64,000 nt of DNA from Roridomyces roridus (taxonomy: Eukaryota > Basidiomycota > Agaricomycetes > Agaricales > Mycenaceae). Both the position numbers and the translations under genes were made by a program. Position 1 is the first letter of the stretch, and every line of letters begins with the position of its first letter. The stretch covers positions 124,001 to 188,000 of the forward strand of contig JARKIF010000032.1 in assembly GCA_029378245.1 (NCBI GenBank), in the 5' to 3' direction. Positions 42,785 through 55,279 of the stretch are shown here, one piece after another. The notes beneath the pieces are model-generated. The model was not told the origin of the DNA, made no database searches, and worked only from the letters and a program-made list of their open reading frames with translations.

Positions 42785-43969
42785 CTAATACACGCCACAA
42801 TCAGTGGCAAGTCCAAGTGAAAGAGGGAAGTGTTTCGGACTTCAGCGGGAAGAGGCCTTTTGGCCGACGGGAGCGAATATGTGCGCTGGGGAGCCTAATA
42901 TATGGTCAGCTATCTTTCAAGTTTGAAGCGTAGATGATATTAACGTCGGGGACGCGATCGTCGCGGTAGTGTTTCCTGGAGGACGCTGGCGAGTGTGGCT
43001 GGGATAACAAATGAGCCCAGTGTCGCGCTGCAAGAGACGAAATCTGACATCATGGCCATCGTGTTGTTTCAAATTCCTGGGAGGTTCAGGGAACGATTGT
43101 ATTGGTGGGAGTCTTGGAGATTCATCCTGACCGACCCTGGTGAGTTTCAAATGCATTTGCACGAGGAATGACCAACTGGTGCTCGATGGTGGTGCTTTCT
43201 GTGGGTCTCCGCTGGCGGTGGGATCCTGGGAGAAGGATACTAGAAAGGGTTCTAATTAGGGATACTACTTGGATAGAACAAGGCAAACATGGTGGTGGTA
43301 TTGCACTGGGCTCGAGGCCGCTGCAGAGTCTCGCCTGAGGGCACCGGGCGAGGAGAGCATTGGCAAGATGGAAGAGGCGTGCTGGGAACTCGATCAGCAG
43401 ACCGAGATTATAGTTACTCGCAGGTATGTATGTGAATCTGAGATGATCTTCCACATCAGTTATCGCCATGAGGCGAGGCAAATGGGTCAATTCCCGGATG
43501 GGGCACACAAGGCAAAAGTAGCCGGTCTGCCTGAGAAACCCAATCGGGAGGTATCTACTCCAGGGGAAGACTGGACACGCTGCGGCTGTTGGAATGCATG
43601 GAAAATCGAAGCAGATGCGGGAGTTCCTTGTGCTGTTGCAATCTTGATTCTGATTTTTTGGACGGTGGAAGTGCGGGAACGCCCTGTGAAACAACTTCAA
43701 AATTAGCCCCGCGATCCTGAGCCAGGCTTCGCGCCCATCAGAAGGGGCTTGACAGGATGAGTGGATATAGTTATCTAGTCGACAAGAACCCCTTTTAAAT
43801 TGGTTGCAGGAATGGAGAGCCGTTTTCCGTTGATCCCTGATGCAGATGCTCGAGGCCGTCTGTGTGTGAGACGGAAAAGGCAGTTGTACGTAACTCTTAG
43901 TGCCAATCGGAATCTGTTATCTCCGGTCGAGAAGAACGACGAAGCCCCCCGAATGAAACATTGCCAAAC
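42785..43969. other. Divergent intergenic region
   Basis: Must contain the missing first exon of the WW/2OG-like gene (-) and the Pfs2 promoter (+). A CCATATATTAGG-type AT element lies near 42895. The long overlapping frames at 43122-43706 on both strands lack an ATG or recognisable content and are probably chance. Confidence 0.45.
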
Positions 43970-45960
43970 ATGGCTGCATCCCTTCCGGTGCTACTTTCCC
44001 AAAGAGCCGTCCCTCATCCTGCCCCCGTGCCTCACGTCGAATGGACCCCGTCGCGCTATCTTTCCGCGCCTCAACCACCACCCATCGACGATGCCACGCG
44101 CATGCAGGAGCTCGAAGCAAATGCGCGTCAATTTGCAGAAGGAAAGCCGATAAAGAAGACGCGTCCCCGGAGGACGGTGGATTACAATGGTAGTCTTGGA
44201 CGCTGGGCTCTGGTAAGATTGCTTTCGTCTGCTACGTTCCTTCTCCTCACTTGGACAGCTGCGCAAATTGCGTCCAAGTCATGGGTATGTACCGTACTTG
44301 CGGCCTAGTCCTCCATATATTATCGACGTACGAAGACCTCCTTGTCCTTCACTACGAAAAGAATAAATCTCTTCTTCCAGCTGCTGCCCCCAAAAGCTTA
44401 CCCAGAAAACGCGTCCACTTCTCTGTGCACCAAGTTTGTGCACACGTCTACCAACAAAGTTCGATGTCCAGTCAACGTAGTCACCGTAAGCCAACAGCCA
44501 TTGCTCCTACGCCTAAACTAATATTTCGTAGTGGACACCCGAAGGCCGGCGCGTACTCACCGGCTCGACGAGCGGCGAATTCACGCTCTGGAATGGTCTC
44601 ACATTCAACTTTGAAACCATCCTCCAAGCCCACGACACGGCCATCTGCACCATGACCTTTACCCACTCTGGCGCATATCTCGCGTCGGCCGACAAATCTG
44701 GAACGATCAAGTACTTTGAGCCCAATATGAACAATTTGGCGGCATGGCAGGGATCAAGCCAGCACGAAGCCATTCGAGGACTCAGTTTCAGCCCCGATGA
44801 CCAGCGCTTCGCGACTGCCAGCGACGACTCGAGTATACGGATATGGTCTTTCCAAGAACGGCGCGTAGAGAACGTTCTTACTGGCCACGGCTGGGATGTC
44901 AAATGCGTCGAATGGCACCCGACAAAGGGTCTTCTTGTATCTGGGAGCAAGGACAACGACATCAAGTTTTGGGATCCTCGTACAGGAACGGTGCTCTCGA
45001 CTCTGTATGTTTTATTCTGCTTCACTTTCATTTCTAACCCCTCCATCAGCCACCAACATAAAAACACCATCCAAGCCCTCTCCTGGTCCCCAAAGGGAGA
45101 CATGGTCGCCAGCGCCTCCCGAGACCAAACCGTCCGTGTGTTTGACATTCGTGCCATGAAAGAGTTCCGCGTCTTCAAGGGCCACAAGAAGGAAGTCTGC
45201 TGTAAGTCGTTTCGTTTGCTACACTCATCTTCTAATCTAACAACAAATTCCAGCGGTAACCTGGCACCCCGTACACCCAATAATCGTCTCTGGAGGCTCC
45301 GAAGGCGCCGTCCTACACTGGGACCTCGGCACCCCCGAACCCTCCATCACAAACCCCGCCGCCCCACCACGCGCCACCCTCTCCCAAGCACACGACTCGA
45401 ACGTTTGGTCCCTCGCATTCCACCCATTAGGGCATCTTCTCGCGAGCGCTTCCAACGACCACACTACACGCTTTTGGAGCAGAGAAAGACCTGGAGACGC
45501 GTCGAGTGTGTTTTCAGGCGGAGGGGAGAAGCCTCCGGATGTGGTCGATAATGGGGGCCAGGATGAGGAAGAGGACGAGCTCGCACCTGGATTTGGAGGT
45601 GATTATCCTCCCGGGTTTGGAGGTGCTGGCAACGACGACAGTGGAGGCGGGGGCGGTGCGTGGTGGGGCCGCGAGGAGGACTCTCGTGGCGGTGGAAGTG
45701 AAGACGCTTTTGGTCGGATAGCCCGTGGGGACGGCCCTGGCGAGGATATGATCCCTGGGTTCGGCGCTTCGGAACGACAGGCGCTGCCTTCCCAGGAGGA
45801 CATGTACCCACCACAAGACAACAACAATTCGTGGGGTGGTCGTAACGGCGGTGCTGCAGGGGACCCTGACTGGGGACGCCATGATGGGGGCGGCCGACAA
45901 AGCCGGTGGGGCCCCCGCAGCAACCGTGGCGGCGGTGGAGGTGGAGGGTACCGATATTGA
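43970..45960 (+). CDS. Polyadenylation factor Pfs2 / WDR33-type WD40 protein
   Basis: Subunit of the cleavage and polyadenylation factor that recognises poly(A) signals with its propeller. Start [17 protein letters not shown]. The N-terminal [21 protein letters not shown] is the family hallmark. WD blades follow: [155 protein letters not shown] and [26 protein letters not shown]. The C-terminus is Gly/Asp-rich, ending [11 protein letters not shown]. Introns lie at about 44213-44259, 44284-44480ish (possibly more than one), 45005-45050 and 45201-45253. Nuclear. Confidence 0.92.
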
Positions 45961-46608
45961 GTCGCTTATTGGATTCAGTAGGCACCTTGGACTCGTTCGC
46001 TCGGAGTACTCCGCGTCTACGCGACCTGTTTCAATTGCAAACTTCACCTCACAATTTATTCCACTCGGTGCTCGCCGACGATTGAAACCACAGGAAATCT
46101 CCGTTCAGCCTTGTACAAAGAGTGCGGCCACCGAACCAATTGAATTTGATCCGCTCGCTACTTACCTTCCTCCGTACATACTTGACTTTCCCCATCAAGC
46201 TCAAGGAACGCAAAAGTAGGCTGTGCCGTGTCTATTCTATGTATATCCGCGCAGGTAAATACTCCATGCAAATGTAATGTAACGAATTCGTACAAATGTG
46301 GGTCGTGTGTATGCTCGAGGGGGGTCGTGGTGTGATAAAAAAAACTACGAGTACAAAGATCGGATGAATGGAGGGCGGTAGTACACACAATCTGCACGGG
46401 GATAGCAGCGGAGTGCTTCCGGAGCAGGATGAAGATGGAGTGAATGTCCAAAAGTGGATGGGTGGATGGGGTGGTTTTACAAGGTGGGGGGGATGAATTT
46501 CGTGAATCTGTCGCGTGTGTAGAGACCATAAAAATAAGAGGAAAAAAAGGGGATGGATGGATGATAGTATTCACAAAGAAAGAAACCCAGAAACCAAAAA
46601 TCGAAACC
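45961..46608. other. Convergent 3' region
   Basis: Between the ends of Pfs2 (+) and the CBM21 gene (-), with AT-rich and GGATGGATGG-type short repeats near 46445-46565. The longer minus frame across this region is an unspliced extension of the CBM21 gene. Confidence 0.45.
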
Positions 46609-48774
46609 CTAGGCAGCGACTGGCGTCTCAGAGCGCGAAGCGATGGGTGTAGACTCGCCACTACTCCCGCTGCTTCTCCAGCCATCGAACGTCTGAGACT
46701 GGGGATTTTGTTGCTGCTGCGCAAGAGACTGCAATCGGGGCGACGTCGATGCAGCGGAAAGAAGCTCCTCCACGCTCGACACTGACTGCGTGCGTGGAAG
46801 TCCTTGAATCTCGGGCCCAGTGTAGAAACAAAACCTGCACGAGTGCAATCAGTGTCGTCCAAAAAAAACAGGTAATGCAACACACCTATCCAGGAAATTA
46901 TGATAGGTCTTCGGGCTCGCGCTCCCCGGCACCGGTGACATCTGGCCAAAGTCCTCAAAGTCCAGCGGGCTCACAGGCGACGTCCCACTACTGCTGAATG
47001 CGGGCGTGCTGAGCTCGCTACTCCCAGGTTTGAGGAGCCGCCCATCGAGATCAAATCCAATTGGCCCTATCCCGAGGCCGAGACCAACCCTAGCAGGTTC
47101 TAGCGGCGGGAACGAATTGAATCTCCCACCCCCGGGCGTCCCCATGGGCGTCGTCGCCATTGAATCATCCAACGCACGGAACATCCTCGGTGTTCCCGGC
47201 GGCGTTCGTCTCAAGGACCCAAAATCCCGCTCCCGCAGCGGAACATCAAAATATCCGCGTTGGTGATGGCGCTGCTGAGGCAAGGCAAACGGCGCTTCGT
47301 CCGAGTCGTCCGACGGGACGTACGGAGCAGGACGGAAGGACAGGTCTTCACCCGTATCGCGAGGTGATCCAAGGGGGGGTTTGGCCTTGACCGAGTTGCG
47401 CTGCGGTGGCCACGGGACCATGCTAGGTGGACTGGGGTTGTCAATAACGGGATGCGACTGAGCGCGAGTGTGATGTTGCACAGTGGCAGAAGGCCGCCAT
47501 GGCATCCGCGCCGCCACTCCAAAGTCATACCGCTTTGCAAGTGACCCACCAGCCTTGAACTTGTCGGCCGTCTCGTCCTGCACCTTGACGACGCGCTCGA
47601 GCCGACTGTGTAGGTCCTCGGCAGCTTCACCCTTCTTCTTTTCCTCTTCCCTCGGCGCCCGTCGGAACGTCGCACGGTAATTCCCTCCTCCATTGTTGTC
47701 CCACATCTCGCGGCCGGCAGAGGTAAACCGCACAGCAAGCAACATCTCCTTCCCCTCGATGCGTGCAAGCAAATCATTCAGTCGTATCGTGAATGAAAAC
47801 AGGTCCACCTCGCCGCCGGGTAGCGAGCTCGAATGACGCGCCGTCACCTCGCTCGTCGTCTGCCACCCATCAAACGTGAACCGTACCGCAACCCACTTTT
47901 CGAATGCGAGGTTGCGCACAGCCACGGTACCCACAACGGCGGTCTCATCCTCGTTGAGCGTCAGCGTCCGCAGCTTCACGTCAACCTCGCCCACCGCAGG
48001 CGGGACATCGACGCGCATGTCAAGGCGCCCCTTGGGATTCGTCCCCTTGCCGAATATCCAGTCAGGAAAGTCGCCGTCTGTTCCGCTGGTGTCGTCAGTG
48101 GGCGAGCCATCGCGGCTGACGGCAAGCGGCTTCTGTTCGGCGAGGAAGAGCTTGACGTGCTCGAGTTGGGCGTCAAAGTGTACCCGGGAACGCGTGATGG
48201 TAGGTGTGTTGGGCTCACTCTTGCTTATACTCCCCGGCCCTCCTAGCACGACGGTGAGCGAGCCGCGGATCTTTGGCCTCGAGGACTTGAGAGAGGATTT
48301 TATGGGTTCGCCAGACTTTTTGCGAATGACGCGAGGTGTCTCGTTGTCCTTTGGCGGGGAAGAGGCTGAAGGAATGCGGGATGTGGAGAGGGCACGGAGG
48401 TGGCCGGACGCTGGGGCGTAGACCAATGGACGAGGCGTGGCTGCGGTATCGTCGGGCTCTGAACCTTGGCGACCGAGAAACACGGGAGGAGGGGCGCTCC
48501 GCTCTGGAGAACGGACGCCCCGAACGCGTTTGGGACGGATGGTGGGACGGCCACTGGACGAGGATGAAGAGGAGGAGGAACTCTCGGTCTCTGGTGGATC
48601 CTCGGGCGGGGTCGCGCCTTGTACGACGAGTTTTATTGGACTGGGTTTAGGCGGAGTGGTAGGGACACTGCGGCTGGCAGAAGGCGAGCGGCGGGGAAGG
48701 AGAGGTAGAGGAGAGCTCGCTGAATTGGAGTCGCGAAAGTCGAGGGAAGGGGACATGGAAAGCGTCGCGAGCAT
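46609..48774 (-). CDS. CBM21 protein phosphatase 1 regulatory subunit (glycogen-targeting, Gac1/PPP1R3-like)
   Basis: Targets PP1 to glycogen. A Ser/Pro-rich N-terminus with a run of ten Ser leads to the PP1-docking RVxF motif RVHFD (SRVHFDAQLEHVKLF), at the family's usual spot just before the CBM21 domain. CBM21 runs through VKLRTLTLNEDETAVVGTVAVRNLAFEKWVAVRFTFDGWQTTSEVTA, FSFTIRLNDLL and MLLAVRFTSAGREMWDNNGGGNYRATFRR. The C-terminal 350 residues are disordered, with MATTPMGTPGGGRFNSFPPLEP. A 51-nt intron (46838-46888) joins FLDR to FCFYTGPEIQGLPRTQSVSS. Start at the ATG at 48774 (MLATLSMSPSLDFRDSNS); the frame stays open upstream to about 48993 without an ATG. Confidence 0.9.
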
Positions 48775-51254
48775 CAGAGAGGCTGGTGCTAAAGTTAAGT
48801 TTGAGCAGGCAGCCGGAGATTGAAGTGAACAGCTGACCTTTTGCTTGTTTTGCTCTGGCTGAAAAACTGACGCTGTAATGATGTAACGCAGAGTAGGGCG
48901 AGTGATGGTCGCAAAGTGCGGGTCCGTAGAGGGGAGATAACTCAATGGACCTAGGCGACTAGTGGTGCGGGCGGTATCCACAAACGACGGCAACGACTAG
49001 GCGGGGAACGAAAACAAAGGCCGGGTCGTGCGGCAGAAGGTACGGCGGCGAGGGAGAAGAGGAAAGTGGGACGAGGCGGGTCGGGAAGAAAGGAGACAGC
49101 TTGTTTTGTCTTATACAAACTCCATATCAGTCAGCCACTGGGCAGATCGGTCAGTATTTATCTCCTTCTTTTCCTTCTTTTCGAGTAGACTATACCATTT
49201 TCTGACCTTATCCATGGCCGATACGTACTGCAGCTAGCTACTGCAGCGTCGAGAAATACCAGAACCGCGAAGGCAAAAGGCAGCATGAAAAAAGCTTGTC
49301 GGTGCTACGAGCCGAGACACGGCAACCTGTTAGGTAACTCACTCGATCGCCGAACTTACCGACTGACTTATCTCCATCTGCTTCCACCATTCGCACCGGG
49401 TCGTACCAGCCGACGTTCCACGGTGTCGACCCGGCCCATTCCTGCCCTTTCCCACTGCTTCCCAAGCCTTCCCAGTTGCGAGGAATACAGATTTTCGTCC
49501 TCGTCAATAACGTCGTCATTGATGACGGTGTCTATTCGTCTATTGCGCTCCTTTCTCACGACAGCTCCAATACGAACAAATTCGGGATGCTCGAGAATAG
49601 TTCCAGGCCGCACCGAAATATTCACTCCTTCACCAAGGTCCGACCTGACGTGCAATGGAGACGAGTGATACCTAACAAACGTGCCGGACATTCAAGTGGG
49701 TCCAAATGGAATTTGAACAGCGGCGTTTGCATATTCTGTCGCTCGGTGTCAATCAAAAATCGTGGGTATGGAGCCGCCCGCAAATGGACTTTCAAGTTCG
49801 CGAGCAAGTCACATGCTGGTCTTCCGGATTCCGGGGTGGAAGTGCAACGAACAAGATTGGCAATTACAAGCGGTGAAATCATCCCTTCGCGCACGCCCAC
49901 CCACAAGCGTGCCAACAAGGTCCGTTAAATGCATTCAGACTGCCCGAATAAAACCGATGTCGACACGGAGGGACGCGGGCAAAATGAAATGAAATTCAGG
50001 CACACATGGACCTACACAGCCCATACGCAGCATTTTTGGTCGAGACCACTGGCAAGCGCGTCGCTTGCAAGTACAAGTAAGCTCCGAGTCCGAGTTGACA
50101 CAGACGAGCGGGGATTCATCACAGCCGGCACAGAGGCATCACAGCGGACATACAAACGCGCCCACTCCGGACATTCAAGTGGCGTATTTCCACGACCGCA
50201 AGAAGGTAAATTCCCGTAAAAGGAAAGCCCAGCGAGACAACGAGGCGTATCGCTATCTGTTCACTGTCCATTATCACTCCGTGAGCAGCTCCAAGGAGTG
50301 CAAACCGCTCCACTACGCCGCCTTTACGGACCACATGTATGCACTCCTTGGCCGACTCTTCCTGCTCGCTGATGACCCGTGGTCCACAACTCGCAGCCCT
50401 GATCCAAGGCTGGCTTGCCAAAACCTTCAAACCGACAACTCGCAGTGGCGGAGATTAGATATCGATTAGCGCTCTTATTCGGCAGAATTCGGATCTCTGA
50501 ATAATGGAATGGAGCGACCACAAGAGAAGAATTTCTCCGATACTGGCGGCGGTGGAGATTAGATATCTCAAATCCACCCCGCACGTGTCCCTTCAAGTCA
50601 TTTCAACCCTGAAGTGGGTCCTGTTAGCACCGGCAACTAGCATCGTATCCTATCTTCTCCGACAACCTATTAACCAACCCCCGAACCGTGCCCGAAATGC
50701 AATTTCATGTTCAATTTTGATCAACGTAAGTGCCTGTTTCTCAGCACTTGTTGGCAACCGCTCGGACTTGTGGCAAAAAAACTATCATTGCTATCAAGCA
50801 CTCGCTCATAGCTTTAGCAAGGTCCGGGCAGAAATGATATTTCATCGCCTTGCCTTGAATTGAATGATATGCCCGCAGCCCGACGTCCCCCGGCCCTTGA
50901 TGTGGATGGTTGGCCGCAAGGCGTATTCATTCAGCCAAATCAACCGTGGGTAATAACTGGTTATCCAATCTGATTTGGGTTGCACGCAAAGCTTGTTTCC
51001 TTCTTTTTGGACACCGGCGAAGCCTACCAAAGAAGACTCGAGGTTCCCGACGGCGTACGATGCATCATGCTCAACAAGAAGTCGAAGAAGAACCTTGCCG
51101 TAAGTAAGCTTAGCGTGCAATTGAATCTTGATTCAAATACTATGCCACGGAGGTACCCAATCTCCACCGCGATCTTTGAACCTCCCTCGACAGGGAACAA
51201 CACAGCGAAATAGAGAATAACAATGCTGCTACTAAAGCTGGTGGCTACAGAAAA
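48775..51254. other. 2.5-kb region without a recognised gene
   Basis: The CBM21 gene promoter lies at its left end (pyrimidine/purine-rich stretches near 49030-49200). Elsewhere the frames are under 150 codons, overlap on both strands, and show no domain or splice pattern that I could follow. Decayed sequence is possible. Confidence 0.4.
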
Positions 51255-52622
51255 CTAATACGACCCTTCGCTCACCCGCTTCTCCAAAAAGTCAGAGTGC
51301 ACCGACCTGGATTCATGTTCATGCTCAGTCATCGACGGCCGGAAAACCAGCCCCGTATTCGTCTCGTCCCGCCGCCTCTCCCTCGTCGTCTTCGTCGTCG
51401 TCAACGCACTGACACTGACCCCGAGACTAATATCCGACGCAACCATACCCTCGGGATCATGAACGATCCTCGCCCTTGAATTCAATATGGCGAGCATGCT
51501 GTTCGAGTAGAGCTTTGAGAGCCAGATGCACACGCCCAAATGAAAGTTGTTGCCGTCAAAGTGCACGAAGAGGACGAGGTCGATGATGGCAAAGACGGCG
51601 CAGAGGACGCCAGTGGTTACTGTCACCTAGAATTTCGGTATTTGAAACTCAGAGAACACATATGTAAAGAAAAGGTACCTTGATTATGCGCGTTAATATG
51701 GCACGCGTGTGGCGGAATCCAGGCTCTTGCGCTTTCAAGATGTAGAAGACCGTACCAGCGACAATGAGCAGGTCGTCGGCTGCTGTCGCGGATAACCACG
51801 CCTGCGATGAATTTCAGACTTTACTCAAATGTAAATGCAGGAGCATACGATTGGTGGGTGGAGGTTTTTAAGCTGGGAGAAGTGGCCGGCGCGGCATATG
51901 AGGATGGCCGTCCAAATCCCTGCGCCCAGTTGAAATGCTGTGACCTACGAATGGTTAGATATGATGAACGTAAGGATAGATTAAAGCTCACCACTATAAT
52001 TACAGCAGGCACGATCAGCGCCTTTTGCCCAATAACATGGATCCGATAGGCAAAGAAAATCTGCCCGACGGAGGCCACCAGGGACCCCAGCACGGGAACA
52101 GAGAAAAAAGCCCACCCGACCTCGTCAAGGGCGTTAGCATCGCCCCATTGCGCGCCAAATATCTTCGCCGTGTCCTTGAAGACGGTGATTAGCACAGCGC
52201 TGGGGCGAGTGAATGCATCTATACTCTACTATCGCCCATCGTTTGGCATATTTCCGCAACACCAACAAGCGCGACGAGGATTTTTATAAAAGGACGGTCG
52301 CGCGGGAAGGCGAGAAAGTAGATGTCTGTCGAGCGGATCTTTAACCAGAGGAGTCGTAGCGCAATGCAGACGTACAGATTTGCACGCCAAGTGCGCCGAG
52401 TAGCATCCAGTTCATTACTGTCCCCACATACTGCAAACACCGAGCCAAAAGTTAATCATCCGGGGTTGGAGATGGTATACGGATCTCTATGTACGCACCA
52501 AGGGGATGGTGCTAATGCCACAATGTCGCCAGTCAACAGATGTATATTAGCCCGAGAGAGACGACGCACAGTTCACCGACGGGTGGGAGGCTCGGGAACA
52601 TGGGTGCTTCTGGGCTGGACAT
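51255..52622 (-). CDS. DUF6534-type multi-pass membrane protein
   Basis: Agaricomycete integral membrane family of unknown role, about seven membrane helices. Start MSSPEAPMFPSLPPVGEL at 52622. Later exons give MNWMLLGALGVQI, YFLAFPRDRPFIKILVALVGVAEICQT, VGWAFFSVPVLGSLVASVGQIFFAYRIHVIGQKALIVPAVIIV, FQLGAGIWTAILICRAG and AWLSATAADDLLIVAGTVFYILKAQEPGFRHTRAILTRIIK. Then come VTVTTGVLCAVFAIIDLVLFVHF and FHLGVCIWLSKLYSNSMLAILNSRARI, the strongest family signature. The tail is hydrophilic and ends EKRVSEGSY. About six introns. Intron borders in the first third are unsettled. Confidence 0.8.
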
Positions 52623-53159
52623 GGTACCACCGGCTGTGAGAGGGGGGAAGCCAGCCTTCAGCAGCCACCGATGATTCTTAAGCATGAGTTATTGTTATCG
52701 AAGTTGAATGCACCCACCACTCGGAGGCGCGGGTACTAATAGTTGCCAGGTGGTGAAGTAAGATTCAATCAAGCTACAAGTAGAGCAGGAGGGCATAGGG
52801 CATAGAGAGGACGAAAATCAGAGGGAATCAGAGGCCATATGTCCGAAGATTCGGCTTCACATGGCAGAAACAGGAAAGAGGAGCCTTGGTGATGGCACGG
52901 AGGCATCAGCGGCCGCAAGTTCGGCGTAACAACTTGCAATTGGTATATCACCCATCTTGACGTCCGTCGTCGTCGAGTCGTCGTCCACCCATTCGAGGCT
53001 GGACAATGGAAGGAAAGACATGGCTTCAGTCACCTTACTATCCTTCTCGTGTCAATCCGGGCACGGGCCGGGCAGCAAACGGCAACAAACTCGAACATGA
53101 TCCGACAACTTGCGGATGCTTTTGCAATTTAATACGCGTTCCACCCTGCAATACCCGTC
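52623..53159. other. Divergent promoter region
   Basis: Between the DUF6534-type gene (-) and the glutathione S-transferase gene (+). A GTCGTCGTCGAGTCGTCGTCC short repeat lies near 52964-52985. No gene was seen. Confidence 0.5.
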
Positions 53160-53979
53160 ATGGCTGAGACTGCTCCCAAAGTTACACTCCACTGGCTCGA
53201 CAGATCGCGCTCCCAACGCCTCCTATGGCTGCTGGAGGAGCTCAACATCCCGTACGAAATCAAACGCTACAAACGCCAGGAGAACATGCTGGCGCCTCCC
53301 GAGCTCAAGGAGGTCCACGCGCTTGGCCACGCACCCCTCATCACTATTGGCGACAGGACCATAGCAGAGTCCGCTGTCATCGCCGAGTATCTTTTGGATC
53401 ACTTTGGCGGGACTCGGCACGGACTCGTACCCTCACGGTGGCGCGACGGCTGTGAAGGCAAATTCGACGGCGAGACCGAGGCGTGGAGCCGCTACCGATA
53501 TTTCATGCACTACACCGAGGGCTCCCTCGTCGCCATGATGACGATGGCGCTGATCCCCATGGGTGTGTCTATCCGCCTCCGTTCGTTTTCATTTTCGATC
53601 CATTCATGTCAACCCAGCCATGAAGAAAGCACCCGCTCCCTTTTTCGTCCGCCCCATAATCTCTCGCATCGCCGCCCAGATCAACGCCATGCTCGTCACC
53701 CCCAACTTCCGCACGCATCTCGAATTCCTCGAAACCCAGATCGCTTCGGCGCCTGAAGGAGGGCCATACTTGTGCGGCGCCCAGCTCACCGGCGCGGACA
53801 TCATGATGAGCTTCCCCCTCCTCGTTGCGCGCCAGCCGATCGACGGGCCCATTGGTCCACTCAATAAGGAGACGTATCCGAAGCTGTACGCGTATACGGA
53901 GCTGCTGGAGTCTGGTGCGTCGTATAAGCGTGCCGTGGACAAGATTATTGAGCTGGAAGGGGAGTATGTTATATTTTGA
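53160..53979 (+). CDS. Glutathione S-transferase
   Basis: Cytosolic detoxification enzyme conjugating glutathione. The thioredoxin-like half reads VTLHWLDRSRSQRLLWLLEELNIPYEIKRYKR, LGHAPLITIGDRTIAESAVIAEYLLDHFG, with the cis-Pro (HAPLI) and the ESAVI glutathione-binding Glu-Ser. A 56-nt intron (53563-53618) joins MTMALIPM to AMKKAPAPFFVRPIISRIAAQI. The all-helical half reads FLETQIASAPEGGPYLCGAQLTGADIMMSFPLLVA and YPKLYAYTELLESGASYKRAVDKI, containing the GADIMM folding motif. Start MAETAPKVTLHW. The active-site position RSRSQR fits fungal Gtt1-like GSTs. Confidence 0.93.
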
Positions 53980-54029
53980 GCATATTTACAAGGTTTCATA
54001 CATGCACAACCGTGCACTTTGCTGCTCTC

Positions 54030-55214
54030 CTACTGGCCCTGATCAAGATACTCCTGCAAAACCGCCGTGTCCTTGTGCGTTTGCTGGATGCAAGTCAGTT
54101 GATGATTCCAGAAATCAAGGACACAACTTACCTCCAACGTCGCCCGTGCTTGCTTGACTACCTCCTTCTTTTTCTTGTCCGCTTCTTTCAACTGGTGCTG
54201 GAATTCGGTGGGATCAATCGAGAAATATTTCGTGTTCAAACAAAAGAAACACACAAGGAGTTCATCAACATTCACGTTGGTATTGCCAGCCGGAGGCGGC
54301 GCGAGGTTGTGAGCTGATGGCGACACCACCTTTTTCACCTTTTTCGCTCTCTTGCGAAATGGCGGTTTACTGGGAGGATTGGACAGGCCGGACGATTCCT
54401 GGCTCTGGACGTCATCAATTAACATTGCAACCAGTTAGTAGGGTGTGCGCAACTCACTTCCCGAGTTCGTTTCGCTCGTTTGCGGCCAACTGCTGATGAC
54501 TCTACATGATTCGTGTGCTTGAATCGATATTGAAATATGATGTCCTGCTCGGTGCTGGAGGGAATCTCGCCGTCGGCAGCATCCGCGATCTTGGACTTGT
54601 GCATCTTCTCCTCTTCTTTGAATCGTCGAATGCGAAGCGTCACAGAACCTGGACCTCGTGAATAAATTGGAGGAAAGTTGAACGCCCCTTGCCTCCTTCT
54701 CTCGCCTGGAGCATGGCGTACTTGTTGAACGGTGGTACTGCGAACCTCTTTGTTATGAAAGACTTGAGAAAGAATTATCTACTCACCCAGCTTGTTTCTA
54801 GAGGAAGTGTACCTTTGCCGAGGCTTGTCCGCCTCCATATGCAGAAGAACAGCCAGGGTCATTTCGCCCGTGTCGGGGTGTTGGGCATGGAGTTGGCATC
54901 GGAGGTTCTTGGGTTCGCCGACGCGCCAGTGGGCGATGTATAAAGGCTTCGTGGAGTTATGGTGGATTCTGATTTCACCTAGGGACACCGACCTTGCGAC
55001 CGCTTCCATCGAGGTCCTGGATTTCAATATCGGCAATGATCTACCAAAGTCAGATCGACCACGACGCAATATAGTGTCTACTTACGTGCACAACATCGGG
55101 CTCATCCGACTCCAGATTCATGTGCGGGACCCCTGGAGCGACGGGATTGACCTGTGTTCCGTTTTTATCCGCCAGGTAGAATGTAAGCCCATTGTAATAG
55201 GATTCAAGTTGCAT
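54030..55214 (-). CDS. Uncharacterised basic protein with an apparent frameshift
   Basis: I do not recognise the family. Start MQLESYYNGLTFYLADKNG at 55214. An intron after EPDVVH (about 55041-55085) leads to IIADIEIQDLDGSGRKVGVP. Then the frame must change near 54975-54985 to reach GEIRIHHNSTKPLYIAHWRVGEPKNLRCQLHAQHPDTGEMTLAVLLHMEADKP. Later exons give AFNFPPIYSRG, SVTLRIRRFKEEEKMHKSKIADAADGEIPSSTEQDIIFQYRFKHTNH and, after a 55-nt intron, SQESSGLSNPPSKPPFRKRAKKVKKVV, with FDPTEF-like residues and a Lys-rich coiled end. The two basic clusters (GRKRAKRTRE and FRKRAKKVKKVV) suggest a nuclear protein. No splice pair explains the frame change, so it may be an indel. Confidence 0.55.
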
Positions 55215-55279
55215 ATCGAGGCAAGAGGGCAAGAGGCAAGTGTGAGAACACCCATGCGTGCTCGACGGCGAGGTCACGG

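Noticed and set aside
43122..43706. Long minus (193-codon) and plus (145-codon) overlapping frames
   Set aside because: The minus frame starts at TTG, and neither has recognisable motifs or introns; probably promoter sequence open by chance.
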